A DNA stretch of 64,000 bases from Prinia subflava (taxonomy: Eukaryota; Chordata; Aves; Passeriformes; Cisticolidae): positions 22,142,922 through 22,206,921 of the forward strand of contig NC_086248.1 of the NCBI RefSeq assembly GCF_021018805.1, given 5' to 3'. The notes under the pieces were generated by a model. The model was not told the origin of the DNA. It worked only from the letters and a program-made list of their open reading frames with translations, and searched no databases. Positions within the stretch are counted from its first letter, which is position 1, and each line of letters opens with the position of its first letter. The position numbers and the translations under genes were made by a program. Shown here piece after piece: positions 1 through 13,313 of the stretch.

Positions 1-529
1 CAAGTTTCTAAGAAACCAAGCTCTCTCTTGATAGTTGCCCTCTGCAGCAGAGTTAGAAACCTCATCTTTAGAAACTCTCCTCATAAATAGTGCCAAATTC
101 TGGAATCCTTCTGGAAACTTTCAACACTAAATATATGATCTATTACTTCAAAGGAATTTTTTTCATCCCAATGAAGATAGAAGAAGAACCACTAGAATGT
201 CCTCTTGTATAGTCAGTCTGTAGACCTAGGTTCTGTACATTAAAATTAGAAATCCTACTTTATCCCTGGGCTGTACGTAATAATTGACACCTCATTACAC
301 TACTAACTTACGACACACATCCAATCTCAATTTAAGAGATGAGGAAATGGAAAAGTCAAATTTGAAATTTGCTAAAACAACAAAGCCATTTCTTCTTTCA
401 ACTGTGGAAACAGATTCTGCATCTTTGTCTTAGCCATAGATTCCTCTGTCTGTTTAGCCAGGTATGATGGGGTGTTTTCTCTGCATGGGTGCATTTCGGT
501 GCTCTAAACCTTTACCTGTGAAACTGCTT

Positions 530-772
530 TCAGATGAGACAAGCATCCACTTTTGACTCATCTTCAAATGCTTTTCTAATTACAGGGCACCTTTTCAAGC
601 ATCCTTTTAAACCTGCCAACAGTCTGTCTCCAGTGTTCCAGTTTTCAATTTTGGTCCAGTATTGGTTTGTGTACTTCTCTTTAACACACTTTAAAAAGGC
701 CTCTTCATCGCAATACTGTACTGAGAACCAGGTAAGAGGGGCTCCCACGAAGGGCTCGAGCATCCTGTTCAT
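530..772 (-). other. Unidentified coding-looking ORF, possible exon or retrocopy fragment
   Basis: An 80-codon open frame starts at an ATG preceded by in-frame stops and ends with TGA at 532-530. The protein begins MNRMLEPFVGAPLTWFSVQY and ends ESKVDACLI. Its composition looks like a real soluble protein: charged, five cysteines, four tryptophans, and no low complexity. It differs in this from the leucine/phenylalanine-rich chance frames elsewhere in the window. Codons favour ordinary vertebrate choices. Two splice-like sites frame part of it on the same strand: a pyrimidine-rich ...ttctcag upstream of the QYC segment, and cacag|gtaaag about 20 bases after the stop. I do not recognise the family. 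It could be the last coding exon of an unrelated gene, a cassette exon of CSMD1, a decayed retrocopy, or chance. No poly-A tract or AATAAA was seen just downstream. Confidence 0.3.
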
Positions 773-1796
773 CTGCTATCACTGCTGATGTTGTGAGGAC
801 AAGCATTTTTTTATCAGTTGATTCTTGGCATCAGTTTTCAATTTTTAAGTCTACCATTAAACTAAATCATGATATAAACATGTAATTAATTTGAAATTAA
901 ATTCCCTGCATATGAATGTTAGAATCCATAAAGCCCTGATTTGGGAGTCAGTCTGTTCACTTCATAAATGGGTTGCACATCAACTACAAATACAGTTCTT
1001 TACTCTTTATTCCTTTTTTTTTCTGATCTAGTTTTATAAGACCTTTAAATAACCGTCATGGTTCAACCAAAGCAGTTGCAGCTAACACAAGAGCTGAAAG
1101 AGTTGAACTCAATTATAAGAGAAATGAGGATCACAATATTGGCAAAATCTTGCACAAATCTTGTCTGAAGATAATAGTTACCATAATGTAGCAAGTCTAT
1201 GAATAAGGCATGCATAAAACCCAGATTTTAAAGAGAAACTCAATCTGTTTTAATCATGAGACATTCCTTTATTTTCCTTTAATATCTCATATAATGCACA
1301 CAACTCAACTTATGTAGCAGCAGTTCTACTGACCTGAGTTTCCTTAAATGCACAACAGTAATTCAGTCTCCAAGTTATAAATAAGAGAATTTGATGGCAT
1401 AATTAAAAAGCTATGTCAACTTTTATGTATGTGACTCAAACTAAAGATGGCATTCTTTAGTCTTGAGTGCTTAACTTTGTAGTATTAATGATATTTTTAT
1501 GTACACAGAAAGATGATAAATGACAGTCCAATAAATCTTCATGTATGCTCTGCTAGAATATATCCTACTTTTGTTCTTGCCTCCATTGTAAACTGCACTG
1601 CTCTCACTTCAGTCAGCTAAAAAAGACAACTGTTGATTATTGTGGTGATGTAACTAAATACGCGGTTTAGTTACTTGAAGTTACATGAATTAATTTATGT
1701 GCTACTTCCTAAATTTTTTTTCAGGGATTTGATCTTGTTCTTAATTTCAAGGCACAGGATGAAAAAGGGCATGTTCTAAAACAAATATGTCTCTTT

Positions 1797-1870
1797 CCTT
1801 GATATGGAACAATACCAGAAAGAGAGCCTTGATATAAAACAATACCAGAATATTGAAATTCTTTCAATAT
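1797..1870. repeat. 30-bp tandem duplication followed by a perfect short palindrome
   Basis: The segment ccttgatatggaacaatacc at 1797 recurs at 1827 as ccttgatataaaacaatacc, a period of 30 bp with two mismatches. Directly after it, atattgaaa (1850-1858) and tttcaatat (1862-1870) form a 9-bp inverted repeat around a 3-base loop. It looks like replication slippage; no function is implied. Confidence 0.7.
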
Positions 1871-3670
1871 CTTATTTACAAAATCTCTGAATACAAAATG
1901 GAACCATATGGCCAGTCTCCTCCAAATGCAGACGACTGCGTATTTCTACACGAGACTTTGCATAAATTTAAAATTAAATAATCCATTGTATTACTCAGTC
2001 TTCACATAATATTTTACTGTACTGTTTCTAAACAAAATATTTTAGTATTAGGATCATATCATTCTAAATAAAATGAATTTTTTCTAATATGAGTTCTCAT
2101 GAGGAAAACTTGCATTTTTTTTTCTGTCTCTTGTTGCTTTGTTAAAAGTGGGATGGAATAATTTCCCAATCTTATCAGAATATGGAATAGTTTTTCAGTT
2201 ATATACCCATCAGCACCCACTGTTTCAAAAGGGATTGTTAGTACTTCCATTTTTGATTAGATGGTTTAGATCTGACATTCTCACTCTTCACTGTGGTGTT
2301 GCTGCAAGCTTGGCTAAACTAGCAAAATCCTTGTGTTTTCTTTTTAGTCACACCAAAATTGCTTTCCTCACTGATTGTCTTCTCCCTTGCCCATCTGGGA
2401 GATGGGATAAACAGAAACGATATCTCAGTCCCCACTACACAGCATATCTAAACTCTCTGTGCTGTGACTACCGCTTTAAAACATCAGAGATACATAACTG
2501 CACAGCCTTTGCTAAGGGCAGACCTCTGCAGAAAACCCATTAAGTCCAATCACTAGCCTACTGTGCAGGCATTTTAAAAAAGAGTATCCGTCAATAAACA
2601 TGTTATTTAAATTCAATTTAACATTCTTTTAGAGTCAAAGAAATAATCGATGTATTCTGTGTGCTAACTAAACAGAGGTACCAGGGGCCAAGGTATTTAT
2701 TAACTGTAAGAACAGTTCACTGGCAGGTTTACTCTGAGCTGCTGTAGATCACAGCACTGGTCCCAGCAGAGAAAACACCCAACAAACTAATGGGTGGTTG
2801 GCCTAAAAAACTTGCAGTGGAAATTCAGGAAGGGTTTTCTGGAGGAGTACGTTTACTTTGCTATATATTGCTGGAAAGAAAACAACACAAACTACAAACA
2901 AATGATTTAGGTGTCATTATTTTATTATTTAGATATATTTTAGCACCTTTCAGTACGTCCAGGAAAAAAATAAAACAGACCTGTATTCATACTTGATTTT
3001 TACATAATAAAAATCTATTCTTCTCTTAAAATGTGATGAATAATTGATGAGATAATTTTATATGCTGGAAAGAACACATTCAAGTATGTTAATTCCTGCT
3101 GAACAATTTTTTCATATACTTGGGTGTTTGAAAGCATATGTCAACAGGGATGTATTAAACCCCCTATATCTTTTAGAAAATGGCAACAGTTAATATTCAA
3201 ATTCTAATACACTTGAAATACAAGGTAGAGAACTACAGTGCTTTAAAAGAGCAGTTTGGTAAATTACCACCATTCATCCTCACTGATCCTAATAGGAAAA
3301 GAGACCACTGCCCATGTAAGGGTAAATTTACACCATGATTGGTTTCCTTTTGGATATTATTGCTAATTTAAGTTCCAGTGTCAAAACTAGAATTTGGTCT
3401 AAGGTCCAGGGAATAACTGTCTTTCTGTAATCCAGATTGATCTAGCAGTCCCAATAATGATCTTCATTAATTGTGATTTGACCAGATGAACTGAACTGTA
3501 TTACTTCTACAAGTTTGAGGCTCCATATATACATGCAAACACATATTAACAGCAAGATTTTTACCACTAAACTTTTACCTTCTCATGCCATAACATCTAC
3601 CTCAAAAGAAATATAGATTGAAAAGCTCTGGTTTAAATTCCAGTTGCTTTGGATTTTTGTTTCCTTGTGA

Positions 3671-3790
3671 GTTTTGGGGTTTTTTTGGGTGGAGCTGTTG
3701 TTGGTTTGTTTTGCGTGGTTTTTTGTTGTTGTGGTGGTTTTTGTTGATTTTTTGGTTTGTTTTTATTTTGGGAGGGGGGGGGTGTTTTTT
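3671..3790. repeat. G/T-rich low-complexity tract
   Basis: This is about 120 bp of almost only T and G on the plus strand, with runs ttttgggg, tttttttggg and a final GGGAGGGGGGGGG (3770-3782). Long reading frames on both strands here are artefacts of the biased composition. Confidence 0.85.
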
Positions 3791-5189
3791 AATAAGTGAG
3801 TAGGTGTGGTTTTTTTCAGATCTACTGTGATTATTGCATGCAAACCTAAAATCCCTGGCAGGGCTGTATGCCAAAAGGCGAGGGAGGGAACAATTCAATG
3901 TAACATTCCAGAAGTCAAAATATTTGTATGTTTTATTTTACTCTTCAAGTTGACTGCATTGGATAGATACTATGTATAACCAAGAAATTTAGTAATTTAT
4001 AAATATCTCTGAGAAAAGTTTCTAATCTGACTACACTGGCATGAACTGTTTCATCATTAAAACATATTTCCTGAATCCAATGTCAAGAATTTTGTGAGTA
4101 AATGAAGCTAATGGTACAGGTATTCTAGAATAATGCAATAGACCTAGTAGAAGGATATTTAAGGAGCATGCTGAATCCCCGAGGTTATATAATCTATTTA
4201 AAAAGATAGTAAAGTGGTGGTATTTTAAGCAATCTGAGCTCTGTTCTAATGTATTTAAACTGTGCTCACATACTTAATTTTTAAAAATCTAGTGCTTTTT
4301 TACGTTCTTTTAAATGTAGTAGAAAATTATACTGTGGGTCACAGTGCTTCCTTAAGTGAGTTCTCTCACTCTTATGTGCCTGTCAGTTTGTGATGTGCTA
4401 TGAATGAAGCCTTTATGCCTCTTCAGCACAGTAGGCTGTAAATTAATAGGTGCAAAGAAAGCAATAGTGTTCTGTGAATTAAATGTCAATTTAGTGCCTC
4501 TGTACTTCTCACTTCATACACGACTCACATGCTGGCGTTAACAGCTAAGTGGCCTCTGTGTCCTTACAGCTAACACAAGCAAGAGATTATAGGAGTTCAG
4601 TCACTACTATTAGCATGAAGTATATTTACCCTGCCATCTATTTTAAGGTCAAAATCCTTGCAAAGCCTTCAACATACTTTTATGCATACAGATACTAATA
4701 TATGTTATATATATATCATTTAGAATGAAAAAATGGCAAGATGTAAGTGATGCATTTCAGATACACTTTCTTCAAATACAAGCCTAAGAATGTTTGCAAG
4801 ATTTCTGTGAGAGATATCATAAACTAAACATATTTATTGGGATTTGTCTTTGCAGCAGGACTCTATACATTTCTTTTTTAAATCAGATTAACCTCAAGAT
4901 AATATACATATATTTATATATTTACACAACATATAACAGGAAGGAATACCATGGTCCTTTTTCCCTCCAACACTTCCTTTCTTTCAGTGCAATGCCAGCA
5001 ACTCAAAGATCACATAAAAATTTGGATGCTACGTTTAACCTTTTTTTGAAACCACTACTTACATTCTTTTTTCTTCTCTTCATTATGGCTATTTAAACAA
5101 TTAGAATCTGCAGGTTGGTCACTGCAAATAGCAGAGCTCATCTCCTTATATAATATATTCTATGTTATTTAATATACATCTAAATAACT

Positions 5190-5275
5190 AAAAAACAACA
5201 ACAACAGCCACAACCAAAAAAAACACCAAAACACCACCAAACAAACAAACAAACAAACAAAAACCCACAACAACC
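5190..5275. repeat. A/C-rich tract with (AAAC)n
   Basis: The stretch is built of A and C only for most of its length, including five to six uninterrupted aaac units near 5239-5260. On the CSMD1 sense strand it reads as G/T-rich. Confidence 0.85.
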
Positions 5276-8200
5276 AGACATGTTCCTCTAAAAAAAGAAT
5301 AATAAAAAAAGCCACTATGGTGCTGAAAGCAAAAGCAGGACAATGCCCAGGATGGTGGAAATAAATGTAACCCTGTCTTAAGATACCAATTTGCCTCCAG
5401 CTTTGTTTTCTTAGCCATCATCAGGCTTCATCTTCTCTTCTACATAAATTTTAGGGAGGGTGAACTATTCATTACTGTCCCATCCACAGTATTTTTTTTG
5501 CATTTCCATAGACTCCAAAGATACTGAGCAGTGTTCACTGTATTACCCCAAGCCTGCTAACAATTTACCTACAAACATGGATAATTCACTTTTTCAAGTA
5601 GGCATTTGAATGTCTGAAGAAAATCCATTTTGGAACATGACAATTTTGACAAATATAGCCAAGTACAAGATATATCACCAATTATATCAGCTTATTAATC
5701 CTTATTATTGAAAACAGTAGGAGTGTGGAAGCTGTTTATCTGAGTATGTTTGGGTTTAGCAACTGCTTTTGAAAAAACAAGAACTGGCTACAGACACTAA
5801 ATTAAAACTTGCTATTTCCCACTCAGGGAATTTTAAAAGACTCTGGAGAGCAATACTTTTAGAACTAGAGTACACCAGTTGCCTGTATGACATGTTTAGT
5901 ATACACAGCTGATGTCCTATGCAAAACACTCTGCCAATTTTCTGTATAAATTCCCTAATACGTGAGTGGGGATAATCCTTTCTGAGACTGTGCTTAACAG
6001 CTCTGAGACCAGCGAGATATTCTTGCCACGATCACACAACTCCACAGGAACTCAAGTTCAGCACTTTGTTTGCAAACTTTTGATACACCATTTTGATTAT
6101 GACTAAAGCACATGGTTTCCTTTTAAAAAAAAAGTTTGGGATGTATGTTTTTCTACCCTTTATCTACCAGAAACCAGCATCAACTATGATTTTTCCTTTC
6201 TATTTTGGGACAGCTTTTAACAGATTTTAAGCTTAAACCATTTAAGACAGCAGGAAATGCTGAGGGAGGATGCAGAAATAGGACACATTTATGGGAGTGA
6301 AGGGAGCAGTGGGAGCGTAGCTACTGCCAACAAAAAACAGCCAGGAGAAACCCAGAGAGACAAGCATCAGTACCAAAGGCAGCAATTTACAGGACTCAGA
6401 ATACGGGGAAAAGATGTTTTCCACTGAGCCCTTTAAAGGGACACAGTATTTGCCATATTAACTATTTTGGGGATTTTTCTGTCATTTATTCAGTTTTGAA
6501 TATGTACATCCCTTCTGATGATGTCTGCTGCAGCAAGAGTTTGAACAAATTATGTATGGAAGAAATCTGTTAGTAGAAACATTTAATTAACAGAAATTTC
6601 ATTCTAATAAGGTAAATAAACGTAATATGAATTAAAGTCTGCAATGTTCTGTCAGGATCACAGTATTTTTCAGCCTTAAAAGGCTCTTCATACAGGCACA
6701 TAATCTACATTAGCCACTCACCTTAAAATTTCTTTGTCCTTCCAATGTATCTTGAGGGTTTGGAATGGAACAGTGCTCTATGGTAAATCAGTTTTAAACA
6801 TTTTTGTGTTGCTATATATATTTAATAGGTTGGTTTCAAGTGCTAGATAACATTATTTCTAATTTTCACATGCCATAGATTATGTAATTTTTACATGGTA
6901 ACTGAAAAATTTGCAACATGAAAGAGAATAGAAAGAATTTGAGGGTAACTATGCAACTGGTTTTACTAAAAAAATGAGTTCATAGCAGATCAGGCTATCC
7001 AGAATAGAAGCTTTTACTTACTGGTTTCCTAACCAAAACAGCTAACAGGGGAAACCCAGTTAAAAGCTAGAGAAAGGTAAGAGCTTCCAAAAACTAGTAG
7101 GCAGCAAGAGAACCCTTTACCACTAACTCCAAGACAAGCATATAATTTTGCAGAATTTCCCTGGAGGCACAAAAAAAGGAGTGATGGCCATGATGTCTCT
7201 AAAGAGGCTAAAAAAGAAAGCAATTACTAAATTAAGAAAAATGTAATAGTTTCCTCAAATGATAAAACTGGGCTCTAACTGCCCTCCCATTGTTGCATGT
7301 CCATGGCATATCTTTTCTCACCTGATGGAGAAGGAAATAAAAAAAAATAGTGTCTTATATTGGCACAGGTATGGCTCAAGCCTTTTTCTGGTGTAGAACT
7401 ACTTTACTGAAGGTGCTCCACAAACGCTATATCTTCTAACAGCAAACCAATAGATGGTGCTCTTTCGCTGTCTAATTATGTAATTCTGGGATAAACACCC
7501 AGCTCCGATGTCTGGATGTGCTGCCATACGTGCCAAAAAGGTGATCTAGACCACTCCATTACCTCATGCATTACTTTCTATGGGCCTCTAACAAGGAGGG
7601 TGGTAATTAAGATAACAACATATCTCTAAACAGGACAGAAAGCATGCAAATTGAAATCCTACTAATTTGAAATACATCTGAATGTTTGAACTGGTGTATT
7701 TAGCTAAGAAACACAAAATAGTATCCAGCTGTTATAGGAATTACTCATTAACACTGAAACAAGAGTGAGTTTCAGATGGCTCTAGGTACTTATGTCAAAT
7801 TGTATGCCAAGATTATTGCAACTCATTAGTGCTGCTTCCAAATCACTCTCACATCCACATACATTTTTATGGCCTTTCACTGTGATATTGAAATGATTTA
7901 TAAGGAAGTCAGAATAACCTTAAGGTATTTTTAAATAGTATTAGGAAATTATTTTAGACCAAAAAATATGAAGTGTAGTTCACTCTTCTGCATTGGCAAA
8001 TACTGACAAAAATGTGAAGGATATTAGTTTTGGGTTTAAATTAGAGCAGAGTGAGATAAAATCAGTACTGTAACGTCAAAGAGAAAAAACATTTTGAAAA
8101 ACTGTTTTTCAAAATTAGGACTCCACATCAAAAAAAAAAAAAATTGCAGAACCATTCTTAGTATCATAATCACCTTTGATGCATAGCAGAACAGCCTAAG

Positions 8201-9007
8201 ATAATTTGATGATCTTGTAAAAATTATGGTCAACCACACTTACATGAAATAGCCTGAGTTGGATCTATGCCCATGTGAATTGTCAAACTTTGCCTAACCT
8301 ACAAATAACAATAAAAAGCCCCAAATGTTCATCTCAAAGAGGAGTCTCAGGAAAGACCAAGATATTTTCAATATGGTGTTTTCCCAAAGTAATAGATTTC
8401 TATTTCAAAACTGTGTTCAGCTAAAGTCTGGATTTCTAAGATACTTAAGATACTTCTTAATACTACTATTAGATCCAACCTTGATTTAATTATAAGTACC
8501 ATATAACTTCTGCAGAGGTGTAAGGGGACATGTTTGGAAGTATTTTAAAAGTTATATTCGATGTTCAGATTTTTCTTTTAAAATGTTCTCATAATTAACC
8601 ACACAGGAGCCCTTCAGACCCAAAAATAAACCATTTGGTGGACTTGGAGGTGGGCTCCATACACATAGAGGCAGTCTTCCTGTTATGCTCTGACAATTAC
8701 TGTTTGTGGCATTGCAAGCAATAGCTTACCAACTCAAAATAAACTTATTTTGCACCTAAAACTCCTTATGCAACAGCAAACTAAGCCAATTATTCAAATT
8801 CTAAAAGATTTCTTTCACCTACAGTCTAACTGGTACTTCTACTTCTTTTACAGATTAAAAAGCCTTTTCTATGTCCTTCACATTCATTTTGCACTGATGT
8901 TCCTCTTCTTAAGCGTGTTGACACTTCTATTGATTCAAAGCAGAATTAAAAATGTGATCATCTGAATTCATTCAAGATCCACAGCTATATAACTACTCTC
9001 TAATTAA

Positions 9008-9075
9008 GAAAAAAACCCCCAACAAAATCACAACAAAAATACCACTCAAAACAAACCAAAAAATCCCCAAACAAA
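9008..9075. repeat. A/C-rich low-complexity tract
   Basis: This run is almost entirely A and C (aaaaaaacccccaacaaaat and similar) with a few T interruptions. It belongs to the same class as the other A/C tracts in the window. Confidence 0.75.
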
Positions 9076-9300
9076 TGAACCTCGACTAGCTTTAGACCTT
9101 AACATATCATGTACATAAAAAAAAATATCTCTTAAGTCTTTTATAAACTATTTCCATTAGGATGGACCATATGAGTGATTTTAAAAACAAGAAAAGGTAA
9201 ACAAATCTCTTCTTCCTTATTGATGTATTGGAAAACAAAGCAATCAGCTATATAAACACATATAGAAGGTTTAGAAATGTGTGTGGCATATAACTAATTT

Positions 9301-9410
9301 AAAAATATTACTATTGTACAGTAATATATTATTAGTACTATATTATATATATAATAGTATAATATATAATAATATAGTAATATATTATTAGTACTATTAT
9401 ATAGGAGTAA
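9301..9410. repeat. AT-only palindromic repeat block
   Basis: The 21-bp unit agtaatatattattagtact plus a occurs at 9320-9340 and again, perfectly, at 9376-9396 (spacing 56 bp). The DNA between is alternating TA such as tatatatataatagtataatatata. The unit is itself nearly self-complementary (gtaatatatt.../agtactat), so the block could form cruciforms. Confidence 0.8.
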
Positions 9411-10109
9411 GATGTATAATCTGTATAATGACTATAACATAAAATCTCTTATATACATATTTTATAGATATACCAGATTACTTTCCTTCAGCATTCAGAT
9501 TCCATTTCTTCTTGCATTTCCATTGCTTTACTTAAAAAACCATGTCCATCCTGTTTTTACTGCAATCATGCTGGAACTGCTTCTAACCTTGTTCATATGT
9601 TTTGAGAGGGTAATCCAGACATATTGCATCATACACTAAAAACACTAAAGAATTATCGATCTGAAATTACTTTCTTAATCCTTGCTCTGTTTCTAGCTTT
9701 CACAGTGCTCATAGGTGTGTCTTTTTTCACTTATTCTACAGCAAGTAAGGAAAGGAAAAAAGGAAAAAACTATCCTAATTACCAGACCATGCAAATGGAA
9801 TTTGTGACTCCTAATACAGAATTAATGTCTATAGCTGTTGACATGATGCTAGATACAATAAAAACAATACCATTTTAAAAAGTCACATTTTTAGATTATA
9901 ACACCCCTGGACCATTAGTTTTAAGTATGGAACAACTTCCCATTTAAACACACAGCTGATTTTAGCATATTACAGAATGCACTACATTTAGCATGGCTCT
10001 AATGTCGCTATGGTAACTGTTCTGGCTTAAATATAGCTGAATGTGTAGCTTCATTCCAAATTTTCCAATAATCCTTTAAACATTTCTTACAAAACTCCCC
10101 ATAGCTTCT

Positions 10110-11094
10110 CCAGAATTTCATCAGTGATCCTGCACTAATCCTGCACTGGTGTCACTGATACCAGTACTGTTCACAGTATCTTCATCCATGACATGCAGAG
10201 TGAGATAAAGGGCACCCTCAGCAAGTTTGCTGATGACACCAAAATGTGTGGTGACATTGACACGCCTGAGGAATAGGATGCCATCCAGAGGTACCAGGAC
10301 AAGCTTGGAAAGTGGGCCCATGGGAAACTTAGGAGGGTCGAAAACGCCAAGTGTAAGGTGCTGCACCAGGGTCAGGACAACCCCTCGTATCAACACAGGC
10401 TGGGGATGAACAGATCAAGAGCAGCCCTGCTAGGAGGGGCTTGGGGGTGCTGGTGGGTGAGAGGCTGGACATGAACTCACATCGTGTGTCCCTGGAAGCC
10501 AAATTTGTCCTGGGCTGCATCAAAAGCATCACGGCCAGCAGGGCAGAGGAGGGGATTCTGTCCCTCTGCTCTGCTCTGGTGAGAGCCCACCCCGGAGAGC
10601 TGCACTCAGCTCAGGAAAGACATGGACCTGCTCAACCAAGCACAGACAAGGGCCACAGAAATGATAAGGCTTGAACACTTCTCATATGAGAAGAGGCTGA
10701 GAGACTTGTGGCTGTTCAGCCTAGAAAGAAGAAGCTCTGTGGAGCCTTTCAATACTTAAAAGATGTTTATAAGAAAGAGAGGAACAGGTTTTTTTAGCAG
10801 AACCTGATTTGATAGGACAAGGAGTAATGATTTTGAAGAGGAGATTAGACTACATATAAAGAATATACATATGTAGATTTAGACTACACATAAAGAAAAT
10901 ATTTTTTGAGAGTGAGGGTCAAGAAACACTGGAAAAGATTGCCCTGAGAGGTGGTGAATGACCATCCCCAGAAATACTCAAAAATTTGAGAAACCTGATC
11001 CAGTTAAAGATGTCCTTGCTCACAGTAGAGGGGTATTACTAGATAATCTTTTAAGGTTCCTTCTAACTCAAATTGTATTATGATTCTATGATAT
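10110..11094 (+). mobile_element. CR1 LINE, 5'-truncated, 3' part of reverse transcriptase ORF plus 3' UTR
   Basis: The plus strand carries the C-terminal part of a CR1 reverse transcriptase followed by the 3' UTR. The catalytic box is visible as SKFADDTKM, with F-A-D-D at 10226-10237. The frame is broken by an in-frame TAG at 10274-10276, so the copy is dead. Downstream, text such as gtgctgcaccagggtcagga, ctggacatgaactcacatcg and gagaagaggctgagagactt is typical CR1 3' sequence. The copy ends with the avian CR1 terminus tatgattctatgat near 11094. It lies antisense to CSMD1. A local 34-bp duplication sits at about 10845-10897. The 5' edge is approximate. Confidence 0.9.
10845..10898 (+). repeat. 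34-bp tandem duplication inside the CR1 copy
   Basis: The motif ttagactacatataaagaa at 10845 recurs at 10879 as ttagactacacataaagaa (one mismatch), with AT-rich filler between. The CR1 3' region appears expanded here by slippage after insertion. Confidence 0.75.
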
Positions 11095-11605
11095 TAGGAA
11101 CACACAGTAAATCCAGGTTTTAGTGATCAGTGCTAAGTAATGATCTTCAACATATTGCTGAAAACAAGAAAAATGTTGAGATTGAATTCTAGGAGAAATC
11201 AAGTTCTTATTATATCTCCATTCCAGTGTAAAACTGATCAATATTGCATGAGATCAATGTAGAATGTTTCAAACACCTTATGCTCATATTCTACTTCATC
11301 TATTACCAGAAATCAAAAGCACAAATTTGTTGTAAAGTGTCTAGTAGAATCTCCTGCACAAAATCAAATGGGACATACTTTTATGTTCTTAGCAAAACTA
11401 CATTTGTTCTTCCCCTTCAAGATTTCAGCTTCTAAACCTCCAAAGCCCTAAGAAAAGAACTGTCACTGGTGATTGTTGTGAATGTCTGTGCATGAGTGAG
11501 AGGCAAGGGGGTACTTACACACTGTACTTCAGACAGACATGAGCACTTAACTTGATACCAAGCTGCTTCACTGACTGCCATTACACAGCTTTTGCTCATG
11601 GGAAA

Positions 11606-11991
11606 TGTTAGAGAGTAATCTTGTGATGCTGCCTTTTCCTGGTCTTAGAAAATTGAGACCCAGACACAGTTAAGGGATGGAGGGTTTTCACCTTGGTGTT
11701 TTAATAAGGATCCTTGGGGTGCACTGTTTCGCCATGGTAAAATTTGCCAAAATGCACACACACAACCGATGGCGTATGCAATTTATAGACCTTACAGATT
11801 AGCATGTCTAACAAGGGTGCCCCAATGGGAGGCCTGGATGAATGGTGCGATATTCCTCCATCTGTAGAATTCTCCCCTGGAGGGGAGAATCTCCATGTGT
11901 CCTAGAGAGGACCTTGGTTTCCCAAGATGGCATAGGGCTTTCCAGCCTCCTACTGCAAGCCCTTTAGGACGTTTCGTCTCCTGGCCTAACA
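11606..11991 (-). mobile_element. Solo LTR of an endogenous retrovirus, sense to CSMD1
   Basis: Read on the minus strand, the 386-bp element starts TGTTAGGCCAGGAGACG and ends CTCTAACA, giving matching 6-bp TGTTAG/CTAACA ends. A TATA-like TATAAAT lies at plus 11781-11787 and an ATTAAA poly(A) signal at plus 11700-11705, in the right order for U3-R-U5. No internal retroviral genes flank it. The flanks (ggaaa on the left, gaata on the right) do not give a clean target-site duplication. It is in the same orientation as CSMD1. Confidence 0.7.
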
Positions 11992-13085
11992 GAATATGCT
12001 AAGGACTATGCTAAGTTATCAGATGTAAGGAATTGCAAATCTGCATGCTAAGAATACTGAGGATACATAAAAGTTAAATAAAAAGTATATAAAAGAAAAG
12101 GCAAAAAATCATATTGTCATCAGTGACATAGACCTACATGTGTCTTTAAACCAAAGTTTTTGCATAGTTGCCAAGTATAGTCACCAGATGTTTTTATTGA
12201 TAGATTTCCAAAAGATCTATCTAGCATCTGCTAGATAGAACTTCACAATTATTAATATATTGCACTGTCTGGCCAGTTATGACATCAAAATAATAGTGGG
12301 ATTACTTCCTATCTCTAGCGAGGCATTCTGAAGATAATAACTATGAGTCATATATGAGAAGATCTACATTTTTCTAGGCTAAATTTTATAGCAATGGTGC
12401 ATATGTCAAGCACAAGACATTCTCAGAGATGAAAAGGATGAAAAACCTGCATATGTAGGCTGCAAAGAAATCATAATACCAAGTGTTCCACAACTTAATC
12501 CATTCCCACAGGCAGAACTATCATCTTTTACTTAGTACAGAGAATGTAGATTTAGTATTACAATTACTAATCCCTAATATTGCTAAGCAAACAGTTTTAA
12601 CATCAGCCAACACAAGATACTACTGCTTGCATACATGCATACATGTAGTAAGATGAATTACAGCCTGTTTAGAATAAGATGTCATCTGTTAGCTGTCTAC
12701 ATACTCCTGCTTTATTCAAGCTGACCTTTGCTCACTACTTTCACTGATGAAGTAGAATACCATAATAAGTCATTCAAGACACGACATCAGGAAATGCTCT
12801 TACACCAAGTTCAAATATGCAACATGAATTAAATGCTCACTGATAAGATACCTTACAAATATAACTCTGGCAGATGGAGGAAAATAAGAGAAAGGACAAA
12901 GATGTGGGAAGAAACAGAAGTAAACTATTTTTTTCAGTTCTGAAAGGTTAAAGGGACCAATAAAAAGCATAAAAATGGTCATTGCAACAGGTAGAAAATA
13001 TCTTAAAAATCCTCTGATATCTTTTCACATAGGCACCAAAAAAAAGAAAAACAGGAAGTGAGATCTTTACAAGATCTCTGACTTA

Positions 13086-13313
<228 letters not shown>

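Noticed and set aside
2139..2543. 134-codon frame on the plus strand
   Set aside because: No domain or motif; composition is like translated noncoding DNA.
3602..3898. Frames across the G/T tract
   Set aside because: Low-complexity translation (Lys/Asn or Phe/Trp/Gly runs).
5239..5260. Interstitial telomere repeat
   Set aside because: The unit is aaac, not ccctaa; it is a simple microsatellite.
9624..9878. 84-codon frame with a hydrophobic segment on the plus strand
   Set aside because: It is AT-rich, has no family resemblance and lacks splice or poly(A) context, so it is likely chance.
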